Part shown: in pieces, positions 39,501-46,791 of the stretch | Position numbering within the stretch: position 1 is the stretch's first letter | Layout: every line of letters starts with the position of its first letter | Assembly: GCA_934149305.1 (NCBI GenBank) | Contig: CAKPEF010000002.1 | Coordinates: forward strand, 1 to 64,000 | DNA: 64,000 bases | Source of the DNA: an uncultured Clostridia bacterium | GTDB lineage: Bacteria > Bacillota > Clostridia > TANB77 > UBA1234 | Direction of reading: 5' to 3' | Notes under the pieces: model-generated | The model's input: the letters and a program-made list of their open reading frames with translations, nothing else | The model's database searches: none | Told to the model about the DNA's origin: nothing | Program-made: the position numbers and the translations under genes

Positions 39501-42500
39501 CAATAATTGTAAAGAGAAATAGCACAGAAAAAATAACAATAGATAATGCAAATAAAAACTTAGTATATACATATGGCGACACAGATGTTACAGAAATTCC
39601 ATACACATACAATGGTGATGCGGCCGAAATAACATATACTATAACAAATGCAGATGTTGCTGAAGTAACAATAGATAGTGCAAACAAAATCATAAAAATA
39701 AAACCAAAATATGCAGGCAATGCTCAAATTACAATAATCGCAGGACAAACAGATAGATATGAAGAATCAAGCGTAACAATAAATGTAACAGTTAACAAGA
39801 GAGTGGCAACATTAAATTGGGGACAAGACGAGTTTGTATATGATGGAAGTCTAAAAGAAATATATGCATCTGTAAATAATGTAGTACCAGGTGATACAGT
39901 AAATGTATTAACATATAGAGAAAACCAAAAAACAGAGGCAGGCGACTACACCGCAGAGGCTTTAACATTAGACAATCCAAACTACATGATAAGTAAAGAT
40001 GAGCCAACAACAAAGCATGCATGGAAGATAACAAAAGCTCAAATAACACCAATACTAATAATGAACGACTATGTATATGGTGGTGTTAAATCTGTACCAA
40101 GTGTAACTGGTAACAGTGGTGAAGGAAAAGTAACTTATTACTATTACAGTGGAGATAACGCAGACCTTGCAACAGACTTTAGTAATGTAAATAGTCCAAC
40201 ATATTTAGAGCCAGGAACATATAAAATGTATGCAGTAATAGAAGAAACTAAAAACTATTTTGGAAAAACAACAGATACAGTAACATTTAAAGTTGAAATA
40301 GTAAATATAGATGTCGTTTTAACAGAACTTGGAGAAATATACGATGAAAACTGGACAAATAATGATGTAATAGCAACAATTACAGTTCCAGATAGAGTTA
40401 CAAATATGACATCTGTATACTATAAAGTAAGCGGAGAAACAACACTAAGAGCATTTGAAAATACAACTATAAATAGTAATGTAGTAACATTTACATTTAA
40501 TAAAGACTTTAACCAAACGATTAGTTTTGTGGCAGTTGATGTAGGAGGTAGACCTCTAACAACAGAAAGCAGTATGCATAATGTAAAGATAGATAAAATA
40601 AAACCAATCGTCGGAAGCATAACAACAACACTTGGAAAGAGCAATTCAAAAGTTTTAACAGTATCTAACATAAGAGATAATGAGGGCGGAAGTGGTGTTT
40701 ATGGTTACTATGTAAATACAGAGCCAAACACAGTAAATGCAGCATGGACCCAATTAGATGAAAGTTATTTCACATACGAAGTATTTGAAAACGCAACATA
40801 CTATGTATTTGTAATCGATAATGCAGGAAACATTTCAGATGTCACAGATGGAAGCAAAATCGAAATAACAAATATTGTAGACAAAGCAAGCAATATAAAC
40901 TTCAAAGACATAGTTGTAGAAGTATTTAGCAAAGTTACTCCAACAATAACATTTAGTGGTGAAGTTGAAAAAATAGAGTATAAAATTGCTGATGAAACAT
41001 TTGCAACAATAAATAAAGACACAGGTGAAATAACAGGTATCGCTTCAGGTGAAACAACAATCACAGCAATATTAACAAACTACGATGGAACAACAGAAGA
41101 AGTTACAGCAAAATTAACTGTAAAACCAAAAGTTCCAAATCTTGAACTAGAAAAAACAGAAGTAACATTAACATATGGTGATGAAAAGACAGAAGTTAAG
41201 TATACATATGATGGCTCTGGGGATGTAACAGTTTCGAGTGACAATCAAAATGTTGCAATAGCAATCATAGAAAATGGCAAAATAATAATAACACCAGTAA
41301 AAGTTGGTAGCACAACACTTATTGTAACATCATCTGCAACACCACAATATGCAAGCGTATCAAAAACAATAAATGTAACCGTTAAAAAACGCCCAGTAAT
41401 ACTTTCTTGGAGCACAGATGAATTTACTTACGATGGAACAGACAAAGAAGTAACTGCAACAGTAGAAAATGTAGTAAGTGGAGATATTGTAAATATCAAT
41501 TCTTACGAAGATAATGTAAAAAGGAATGCTGGCGAATATGAGGCAATTGCATTAGGCGTAGACAATGAATATTACACAATAGAAAATGGAACAAACATAA
41601 ATCATAAATGGAAGATAAACAAAGCAGAGCGTACGATAAATCTACCGGCAATTGTAGAAGTGGTTTATGGTACAGAAGGCTTGATAAACTTTACATATGA
41701 TGGTGAAGATTCGAGTGCCACAACTAAGATAGATACAACTACTTATGCAGATATTGAACTTGAAAATGTGGCAAATGGTGGAACAATCAAAGTAATTCCA
41801 ATTTCAGCAGGAACAGCAATTGTAACTGTAGAGGTTGCTGAAAGCGAAAACTACAAAAAAGCTGCAGCAGAATGTAAGCTAATCATAAAAGCCACAGACC
41901 CAGTACTAGAAGTAGAAAATTCAAATATCTCAATGATATATGGCGACAAAAATGTAAGAGTAAAATACACATACAATGGAGATGGCAGAATTACAATTTC
42001 GGTATCAGATACAAAGGTAATAACAGCAAGCATAGATGGCAATGAAATAGTAATATCTTCAAGAGGAAAGGGAACAGCTAAAATAACTATAACATCTGCA
42101 TCAACAGGAAAATTTAATGAAGCATCAGCAGAGATAAATGTAGTAGTTGCAGCAAGACCAGTAGAATTAAGTTGGGAACAAGATGAGTTTGTATATGATG
42201 GAACACAAAAAGAAATAACTGCAACAATAACAAACTTAGTAGATAATGATGATGTAATATTAGCGTATACAGGAAACAGAGAAACAGTAGTTGGAGAATA
42301 TGTGGCAGAGGTAGTAGCATTAAGTGATCCAAATTATACATTAGTAGGCGCTACAAATGTATCTCATAACTGGAAGATTGTAAAAGCAGAGAGACATATA
42401 ACAGTGCAAGATGAAATAGAATTGATATACGGTGCAAGTGGTGAAATAACATTTACATATGACGGTGAAGATGTTACAGGAAATGTAACAATTCAAGATA

Positions 42501-45130
42501 CCAATATTGTCACAATAGAATATGAAGATGGCGTGCGAAGCGGAAAGATCTCGATTACACCAGTTGGTGCAGGAGAGACAACAATTACGATAAAAGTACC
42601 TGCTTCAGATAACTATGGTGAAGCAACAGCAACAGTTAAAGTTACAGTAAAAAGAGCAAAAGCTGGCTTAACACTTGCAGAGCAAGATGTAATAATGATA
42701 TATGGTGATCCGCTAAAAGAAATAAAATATGAATATACAGGAAACGGAAATGCAACCGTATCAATCTCAGATGAGAACATAGCAATTGTACGCTTAGCAA
42801 ATGGTAAAGTTCAAATAACCCCTAAAAAGGTTGGAACCGCAGTAATAACATTAAAATTAAGTGCAACACCACAATACGAAGAAATAAGTGCAAACATAAA
42901 CTTGACAGTTAAACCTCGTCCAGTAGAATTATATTGGGGAACAACAGTATTTGCATACAATGGAAACCCTCACACTGTTACAGCACAAATAATGAATGTA
43001 GTAGCAGGTGATAGTGTAACTATTACAGAGTATACTGGCAATACAGCAACAGAAATAGGAACATACACAGCAACAGCAACAAAATTGTCAAATGATAATT
43101 ACACATTGATTGGTGGAATAAACATCTCTACAGATTGGGTAATCAAAGAATTATTACCACCAGAGATAGTAGTAAAACAAGGTGAAACTATAATTCCTAG
43201 TGGAATGTGGGCAAGCGGAGATGTTACAATTGAAATAAAAGCACTAGAGAATACAAATACAGAGTTTGCGTATGAATATAGCTACAACGGAAAAGATTGG
43301 ACAGCATACACAGGAGTATTTGGTTATACTGAAGAAACTGTTGAAACAAAGATATATGCAAGAGCATACAGCAAAGAAAGTGGATTCACAGTATCATCTA
43401 GCGGCGATTACACATTAAGATTAGATAAAACAGATCCAGTAGCAAAAGTTTCATCAGTAACAGCAAGCAATAGTGTAAAAAATGTAATAACTAAAAATTC
43501 TGAAATAACAGTAATATTAGAGGTAGAAGACGAAATATCTGGTATAACATCAAATGAACTTACAGTAGACGATATAAATGTAATGACAATAAAAAATGGT
43601 GTGACAAAAGAAAGTCAAAGTGTATTAAAGAATTTGGTACCAGATGCAGCAAATGAAACAAAAGAAAGAGGAATATTTAGATATACATTAACTCTAAAGA
43701 ATATAACAGAAAACGGCAGAATTGTATTAAGAATAAGCGAAAGGAGCATATACGATAGAGCAAAGAGATACAACAGATTATTAACATTAAGTCTAGACTT
43801 AACAGCAGATAATGAGGGACCAAATGTAGGAATAATCCAAACAAATGGTGATGAATACGGCAGAGTATTTGGTGACAAAGTTGAGCTAGAGGTAACAGCA
43901 ACTGATGATAGTGGAATCGAAAGCTATGAATGGCAAGTAAGCAAAGACGGAAAAACATGGAAAACATTTGACAAACAACAAATAGCAGATGAACTATCAA
44001 AAGCAGAATATGATCAAACAAACGATGGAGTATATAGCTTTAGAGTCATTGTAAAAGATATTGTTGGAAACACATCGGTAAGCCAAATAACAAAGATAGA
44101 TTTAAATACATCTATAAACAGAAAACCAACAATAAGATTTGAAAGTGAACAAATTTCTTCAACGAAAGTAAAAATAATAGCAATCATCAAATCAACCAAA
44201 AAGATTACAAGCGTAACAGTAAATGCAACGGAAGTAGATTCGAGAATTTGGAAAGACAGTGAGGCAAAGACAAACAACGAATGGACAATAACAGTACCAT
44301 ATGAGGCAAGAGACAACGGCGTATACACGTGGACAGTTGTAGATGAAGCTGGAAACACAGTAACAGAAAAATTCAATGTAACAACAATAGATGAATCACA
44401 AATAAAAATAACATACAAAACATATGATGCTACAGAATATTCACTTGCAAAAATAGAATTTGAAGGTGAACAAGACATAAAGATAGTAAGAGTAATAACA
44501 CCAGATGGAGTAGCGACAGATGTAACATCAGAAAGATCCGTAGAGGGTATGATATTTGGAACAGTAAACTACAGCAGAAAAATAGTAGTAAGATTTAGAG
44601 GCATAGAATTTAAAAAAGGAACAATATTCGTGTTTGAAAATAAATCAAAAACAGAAAGAGAAGTAGAAATAACAGAAGAAATAGAAACAAGAATATTGTA
44701 TGTAAGAACAGTAAGTGTGGCCATAAATATGTTTGATAAGCTATTTAAAGACACATTTGCGGTAGAAAACGCACAAGTTCTTGTAAATCATATGCCTTCA
44801 AAAACAAAAGAAGTAAATGGCGCAATACATCCATACTATGGAATATCTGAAAACTCAATAAGAATAAAAATGACAGAACAAGATGAATTCTACGCATTAG
44901 GATATTTGAGCGAATCAATAAAAGGTGGTAGTGCATTAAAAATGAACCAATATGGTGAGTTAGAAAAATTAAAAGCAAGTATCACGCAAGATTCTGGCAC
45001 AGATATAACCTATACAAGTGGAAACATAACGGGTGTAAAGAACTTAGAGCGTCAAGGAACTCTTGGAGGAATACTAAACTGGACAAATGGACCATGGAAT
45101 ACATTTAGAATAACATTAAGAGCAAAATAA
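30509..45130 (+). CDS. Giant secreted Ig-like/MBG-repeat surface protein
   Basis: 4873 aa from the ATG at 30509, preceded by AGGAAGG (30491-30497); the in-frame TTG at 30488 overlaps that ribosome site and is unlikely. The N-terminus is a signal or signal-anchor (KSFIVSLILIFTVGITTLAV), then a Cys pair motif (HVDSDFDMACDFCGQ) of a kind common in clostridial surface proteins. Ig-like domains with a WQY core (TFTWQYRENENDYWHEM) and Fn3-like domains follow. The long middle alternates Big_2-like and MBG/YDG-type repeats; nine MBG-type units open with F-x-YDG near 35.10, 35.88, 37.47, 38.25, 39.03, 39.83, 41.42, 42.19 and 42.95 kb. The C-terminus ends NWTNGPWNTFRITLRAK with no sorting motif. There is no CGG codon in the whole frame, and it is unbroken. 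Likely an adhesin. Confidence 0.88.
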   Translation: MKRKSFIVSLILIFTVGITTLAVGWHKFITASRNPNLIACENHVDSDFDMACDFCGQILPLSNYVEKKEVAIFSEDDSLIKVNGMMPKDTLVSSRVIEKDEAFSLAKEHLKDLKEEDVLLAYDISLNSKDFKYQPEDFGQTVTVNISKLNLDIKDNVALLHIIDNNNCEILPVSDFTNEEIKFRATRFSTYILISVESHTVKFSGDGDFKITEVSGDEITNNSQVASGTNFAFSIVPGVGYGITGVSLKTASGNVIYPSGDSGDSSFVVVGEELGKTCNISSVTEDIEVNVETALIPKIETDITTAKVKFGDTATFTISADNATTFTWQYRENENDYWHEMSNSIGTSKVSGDTSTFTTTSATDLLSGYDFRCIVGNDVFKDHHGAVSNIAKLIVSYDTTLAYETPIFLTQPVTAKVLVGDKAIYKVKALGAGLTLTWQYRENDSDYWKDVTNSIGTVLTTNIDDTTKESTLTTVETNYAIYKYQFRCLAGNSYYADHSAVKSDTVNILMTAEEERTVKYFELEYTKQPLSAFKVKHGDIAVIETSAKGASKYVWQYKSGDSWESVTSDIGTGYNTNTLKIDTSKMTLDLDNLEVTNNLSGYEFRCQIYNSDIEDYKLYSNIVQLIVTQDDITSPEIAKLAPPEMPKDFVATSGDSEEAITVTWATMAGMKYELSYIDDNGEKILLSNNAITPYLHSGLGKGMSYEYVIRAYNEAGVYSDYIVTRGSTKYEDIYDIINKDTIKPVIDNINITPNSGKISPNTDVTITFNITDDNYDYDASLLYPDEIGVLVNGIESTSANKTLSKAAIGTSGERFTLKITNVIGNGTLTIKLPKDKVKDKAKNGNDEYIIETGLVVVRSIIEPVTKLNATSGEYQDSIVITWEDTINSDVKYVLEASKGDNNWIVLSTDTTKTYTHSGLAKNMSFEYRVKAVATNGDESAYVYTIGRTEYDPLFGDVMVDTVKPIIDLKEKNPDVKYLGSSQQIEFTFESFDQNYNSNTTTLTEDGFKIIVGGEEKTDVIKALTKESIESGERFKLTLSNVTGNGTLQIIVAGGTIIDCALNPNDETTFTTDITVANANIITDDAPTLTADVHEIIVNCNQLSDIAIASIVYEYRLSGDGDFGVWITKVVSGDDLASAKKEIIKDLSSDTEYEVRTIVTDVANNTKTSKSAFIRTLKIDASKIEIDHTPTYWTSGDVTATITWNDTTYIHQYSKNNVDWVTVTGDSTDVVFGSNGILYARYSDGVGHSDPVEHKIENIDKIKPTIGKIETTNEKANTKIIKVSEIADEGGSGIKGYYVSKIADISNVTWTYLNETSFEYTVTESGRYNVWVIDNAGNVSEAKYIEVTDVMTKVSNIVFDTSMEIDVFETKKTNLTFDGDAKNVTYEIVNTSIAKITESGEVTGLASGETVIKVTIEDYDGTKYVRECTLKVNAIDPTLEIDKNTLELVYGDKGVINITKYIGSGDLSVTSDDENVATAKLTNREIEVKATGVGNTEITLKSAETPQYKSKELKITITVIKRTINITSWNGDTFTYDGNEKEVTANAENIVAGTDVTLIYENNKKTDAGNYVAKVIGLDGSDGANYELTGTLEHEWKIEKADRTITMPDKIRVIFGTSKVLTFTYTGEDVEAEVQNDMTNIISATLTDGIMSGDILLDGVAEGTATIKVIVPASTNYNQIEATCEVTVELATGDIKPEVDDITFTYGDAPTTINYDYSGNSVEITAISSNETVAKVTIDIANKKLTITPVNKGDATLTIKAAATAQFKESTVQIKVKVNPKPVSLEWSEDTFIYDGKSKEITAEVSKASIVGNDVVTVTSYKGNKQTNAGKYTAEATSLSDSNYTLVNGTEISHDWEIKKADLNLKLIVSDCVYGGDKMTPSVTGNSGGGSVIYYYYKSGDEANKKNWSDVTSPIYLELGDYYMFAVVSETANYNSGETSKELFKVVKVEISVKLTKQGEDYHGEWTNQNVLAEITYSDEAEALTDIYYRLEGESNATHQNTINRISNTITIEFNNNMNTKVYFVGVNVNGNPVTNETLGYEIRIDKNKPTIGSVVVPTGKANTKVITVSNIKDTGGSGIYGYYVSETDDTSSATWTEFSGDSFTYEALENKTYYFYVIDNAGNISDTTANTKATVDGIVDKISDIEHDKDITIIALKTAKPNITYSGEVASIKYEIEDTNIAAVDNSGTITGKAFGNTKMKVTFTDYDGTTTEITINVTVIRDTPKLELDQNVLEFIYGDSSKEVKYAYNGNGEITVISNNQNVVTATIDTTKNKITVVPHNNGIAVLTVTTAETPQFNEVSQTINVTVNKRVIEVTWSGDTFIYDGTPKTVTAIVNNIVGSDDVTLIYEDNVKTDYGTYIAKIVGVQNDNYTIDGARNLEKEWRIERAERKLIIIPTQITIMYGYEGTITFMYSGDNVDANVTSQNENIATIKSCINQKDGGVITVKPEAVGSTKVIIEIPEVGNYKAISGECEVIVVRNNEAGLDIPDYPKEVTYGDPQFEISFTYTGDANVRVTGNDVISAVLSGDKILVTPKKAGSGEITIRAEQNNHYEAIEKKITIRVKPKAVTLEWSTPNSFVYDNTEKKVTAKVSNRCIVGADVVTVTEYEDNAKTNAGKYTAVAKKLSDSNYTLEGATNTSYDWEITKAERTIKIDSPINLVYDKDKIYEITFTYTGESSTAEATLDVNDYLEITGCVDGTNAATVSLKTLASGKTIMTVKVNETYNYKAAEATCEINVIRADAGLAVKNPKVTFVYGDNAVTNEYEYLGDGKVTISSQNSNIATATIDEANKTITITPKNAGTTKLVLESSKTEQYVAAKVEIEVVVLPRPIKLEWPDVDYIYNGTAQTITVSSITNRVNNDIIVLTYSGNKETNAGTYLAEVTGVNNPNYTIASGENLSKVWVIKKADRKINMQDSITLEYGTNGKVEYTYNSYTNGVDDDVVSSISNENPSIATVIKTDKTVGGTLDITPVKQGETKVTLTIEENQNYNATSKECTIIVKRNSTEKITIDNANKNLVYTYGDTDVTEIPYTYNGDAAEITYTITNADVAEVTIDSANKIIKIKPKYAGNAQITIIAGQTDRYEESSVTINVTVNKRVATLNWGQDEFVYDGSLKEIYASVNNVVPGDTVNVLTYRENQKTEAGDYTAEALTLDNPNYMISKDEPTTKHAWKITKAQITPILIMNDYVYGGVKSVPSVTGNSGEGKVTYYYYSGDNADLATDFSNVNSPTYLEPGTYKMYAVIEETKNYFGKTTDTVTFKVEIVNIDVVLTELGEIYDENWTNNDVIATITVPDRVTNMTSVYYKVSGETTLRAFENTTINSNVVTFTFNKDFNQTISFVAVDVGGRPLTTESSMHNVKIDKIKPIVGSITTTLGKSNSKVLTVSNIRDNEGGSGVYGYYVNTEPNTVNAAWTQLDESYFTYEVFENATYYVFVIDNAGNISDVTDGSKIEITNIVDKASNINFKDIVVEVFSKVTPTITFSGEVEKIEYKIADETFATINKDTGEITGIASGETTITAILTNYDGTTEEVTAKLTVKPKVPNLELEKTEVTLTYGDEKTEVKYTYDGSGDVTVSSDNQNVAIAIIENGKIIITPVKVGSTTLIVTSSATPQYASVSKTINVTVKKRPVILSWSTDEFTYDGTDKEVTATVENVVSGDIVNINSYEDNVKRNAGEYEAIALGVDNEYYTIENGTNINHKWKINKAERTINLPAIVEVVYGTEGLINFTYDGEDSSATTKIDTTTYADIELENVANGGTIKVIPISAGTAIVTVEVAESENYKKAAAECKLIIKATDPVLEVENSNISMIYGDKNVRVKYTYNGDGRITISVSDTKVITASIDGNEIVISSRGKGTAKITITSASTGKFNEASAEINVVVAARPVELSWEQDEFVYDGTQKEITATITNLVDNDDVILAYTGNRETVVGEYVAEVVALSDPNYTLVGATNVSHNWKIVKAERHITVQDEIELIYGASGEITFTYDGEDVTGNVTIQDTNIVTIEYEDGVRSGKISITPVGAGETTITIKVPASDNYGEATATVKVTVKRAKAGLTLAEQDVIMIYGDPLKEIKYEYTGNGNATVSISDENIAIVRLANGKVQITPKKVGTAVITLKLSATPQYEEISANINLTVKPRPVELYWGTTVFAYNGNPHTVTAQIMNVVAGDSVTITEYTGNTATEIGTYTATATKLSNDNYTLIGGINISTDWVIKELLPPEIVVKQGETIIPSGMWASGDVTIEIKALENTNTEFAYEYSYNGKDWTAYTGVFGYTEETVETKIYARAYSKESGFTVSSSGDYTLRLDKTDPVAKVSSVTASNSVKNVITKNSEITVILEVEDEISGITSNELTVDDINVMTIKNGVTKESQSVLKNLVPDAANETKERGIFRYTLTLKNITENGRIVLRISERSIYDRAKRYNRLLTLSLDLTADNEGPNVGIIQTNGDEYGRVFGDKVELEVTATDDSGIESYEWQVSKDGKTWKTFDKQQIADELSKAEYDQTNDGVYSFRVIVKDIVGNTSVSQITKIDLNTSINRKPTIRFESEQISSTKVKIIAIIKSTKKITSVTVNATEVDSRIWKDSEAKTNNEWTITVPYEARDNGVYTWTVVDEAGNTVTEKFNVTTIDESQIKITYKTYDATEYSLAKIEFEGEQDIKIVRVITPDGVATDVTSERSVEGMIFGTVNYSRKIVVRFRGIEFKKGTIFVFENKSKTEREVEITEEIETRILYVRTVSVAINMFDKLFKDTFAVENAQVLVNHMPSKTKEVNGAIHPYYGISENSIRIKMTEQDEFYALGYLSESIKGGSALKMNQYGELEKLKASITQDSGTDITYTSGNITGVKNLERQGTLGGILNWTNGPWNTFRITLRAK

Positions 45131-45148
45131 CAGCTTTATATGTGGAGT

Positions 45149-45182
45149 AAAAGGTGGCTATAACAAAAATAGTCACCTTTTT
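45149..45182 (+). terminator. Terminator of giant surface gene B
   Basis: AAAAGGTGGCTAT pairs with ATAGTCACCTTTTT around a short A-rich loop, 20 bp after the stop codon. Confidence 0.85.
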
Positions 45183-45207
45183 CATGTCAAAAAAGTAACA
45201 AACCGTA

Positions 45208-45341
45208 GTTGCTATCCAGCATTCAAAATAAAAGTATGTATTAACTGTAAATGCGTGCTATAAAAGTGTAACTTAAGCTTAAGTGTGCTCCATAAAAACA
45301 TAATAATCAAGCTATGTTATAAAGTAAGGCTGAATGGTAAC
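45208..45341 (+). mobile_element. MITE family 1 copy upstream of the str operon
   Basis: 134 bp: ends GTTGCTATCCAGCATT and AAGGCTGAATGGTAAC, with an internal core GTAACTTAAGCTTAAGTGTG. Flanks AAACCGTA (45200-45207) and AACCCGTA (45342-45349) agree in 7 of 8 bases. It sits just before the rpsL promoter. Confidence 0.8.
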
Positions 45342-45370
45342 AACCCGTAGGGATAAAGTGCAAAAAACTA

Positions 45371-45399
45371 TTGACAAAAGAAACACTAAATGGTAAAAT
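45371..45399 (+). promoter_or_regulatory. Promoter of the rpsL-rpsG-fusA operon
   Basis: -35 TTGACA (45371-45376), 17-bp spacer, -10 TAAAAT (45394-45399). The leader of about 155 bases holds another palindromic core of the dispersed family (GTAGCTTAAGCTTAAGCGTG, from 45421) and a small AAAGCA/TGCTTT hairpin before the ribosome site. Confidence 0.75.
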
Positions 45400-45561
45400 A
45401 TGAACTGCTATTATTTAGAAGTAGCTTAAGCTTAAGCGTGCTCCATAAAACAAAATAGTGGCAAATTTACCGTGAAAGGTTAAATTAAAACTGATTTTAA
45501 AGCACCTTTAAAAATGCTTTGAAATATATATTCTAATAAAACAGGGGGTGAACCAAACAAA

Positions 45562-45978
45562 ATGCCTACAATTAACCAATTAGTTAGAAAAGGAAGAAAA
45601 GACAAAACTTCTAAATCTAAAGCTCCAGCATTACAAAAAGGATATAACTCAAAATTAAAGAGAACAACTAACGCTACAAGCCCACAGAAAAGAGGAGTTT
45701 GCACAGTAGTTAAAACAACTACACCTAAAAAGCCAAACTCAGCTTTAAGAAAGGTTGCAAGGGTTAGATTAACAAATACTCAAGAGGTTACAGCTTATAT
45801 TCCAGGTGTTGGACATAACTTACAAGAACACAGCGTAGTTCTTATAAGAGGTGGAAGAGTAAAAGACCTTCCAGGTGTTAGATACCATATCATTAGAGGA
45901 ACACTTGATACTGCCGGAGTAAAAGACAGAATGCAAGCTCGTTCGAGATATGGTGCTAAGAAACCAAAGAAATCTTAA
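45562..45978 (+). CDS. rpsL: 30S ribosomal protein S12
   Basis: 138 aa, family length. The decoding-site loop is intact (VVKTTTPKKPNSALRKVARVRL and the PGVGHNLQEHSVVLIRGGRVKDLPGVRYH stretch with the conserved Lys and Pro positions). S12 sits at the A site and controls decoding accuracy, which is of interest given the frameshift sites in this window, but nothing unusual stands out by eye. Start ATG at 45562 after GGGGGTGA. First gene of the str operon, followed by rpsG and fusA. Confidence 0.97.
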   Translation: MPTINQLVRKGRKDKTSKSKAPALQKGYNSKLKRTTNATSPQKRGVCTVVKTTTPKKPNSALRKVARVRLTNTQEVTAYIPGVGHNLQEHSVVLIRGGRVKDLPGVRYHIIRGTLDTAGVKDRMQARSRYGAKKPKKS

Positions 45979-45983
45979 TTTAA

Positions 45984-46145
45984 ATGAAAAACAGCAATCT
46001 GCTGCGTTAGTTTAATTATTAAAAATGCTCAACGTACCAAAGTACGCCTCCGCTTTTTAAAATTAAACTGCCTTGCATCTCACTATTTTTGATTTAAATT
46101 TAGTAAGAAAGATGAAAAACAGCAATCTGCTGCGTTAGTTTAGAT
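45984..46145. repeat. Imperfect palindromic intergenic repeat between rpsL and rpsG
   Basis: A roughly 110-bp dyad (45984-46092): AACAGCAATCTGCTGCGTTA...TTTAATTATTAAAAATGC on the left and GCTTTTTAAAATTAAACTGCC...ATTTTT on the right, around CGTACCAAAGTACG. Its left arm (GATGAAAAACAGCAATCTGC...GTTAGTTTA) is repeated at 46112-46142. It is transcribed within the str operon and could form a long hairpin there. It is not related to the MITE core. Confidence 0.7.
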
Positions 46146-46285
46146 TTAACGATTTATGATTTAGAAAAAAGGTGCTTATATATAGATAAAGATCGTATAG
46201 AGCACTTACGGGTAAGCATAGAAGCTTATCAGAGTACCTAGGTGTACGGTATAATGTACACTAATTTTGTAAGGAGGGAAGAACA

Positions 46286-46756
46286 GTGCCAAGAAAAGGT
46301 TATATAGCTAAAAGAGAAGTTTTACCAGATCCAGTATATCAAAGCAAAGTTGTTACTAAGCTTATTAACAACGTAATGGAAAGTGGTAAAAAATCATTAG
46401 CTCAATCAATTGTTTATGATGCATTTGATATAGTTGCTGAAAAAACTGGCAAAAATGCATTAGAAGCATTTAACGAAGCTATGGAAAACGTTATGCCTGT
46501 ACTTGAAGTTAAAGCTAGAAGAGTCGGAGGAGCTACATATCAAGTTCCAATGGAGATCAGAAGCGAAAGAAGACAAGCATTAGGATTAAGATGGCTTGTT
46601 AGATATGCAAGAGAGCGTAACGAAAAAACAATGAAAGAAAAATTAGCAAACGAAATTATAGATGCTATAAACTCTATGGGTGGAGCTTTCAAGAAGAAAG
46701 AAGATACACATAGAATGGCTGAAGCTAACAAGGCTTTCGCACATTATAGATGGTAA
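46286..46756 (+). CDS. rpsG: 30S ribosomal protein S7
   Basis: 156 aa, usual length. Opens MPRKGYIAKREVLPDPVYQS; contains the conserved ARRVGGATYQVPMEI segment. It nucleates assembly of the 30S head and contacts the E site. GTG start at 46286 after AAGGAGGG. Second gene of the str operon, separated from rpsL by an unusually long, palindrome-bearing gap. Confidence 0.97.
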   Translation: MPRKGYIAKREVLPDPVYQSKVVTKLINNVMESGKKSLAQSIVYDAFDIVAEKTGKNALEAFNEAMENVMPVLEVKARRVGGATYQVPMEIRSERRQALGLRWLVRYARERNEKTMKEKLANEIIDAINSMGGAFKKKEDTHRMAEANKAFAHYRW

Positions 46757-46791
46757 TTTTAAATTTGAATATGAATAAGGAGGAAAACTAA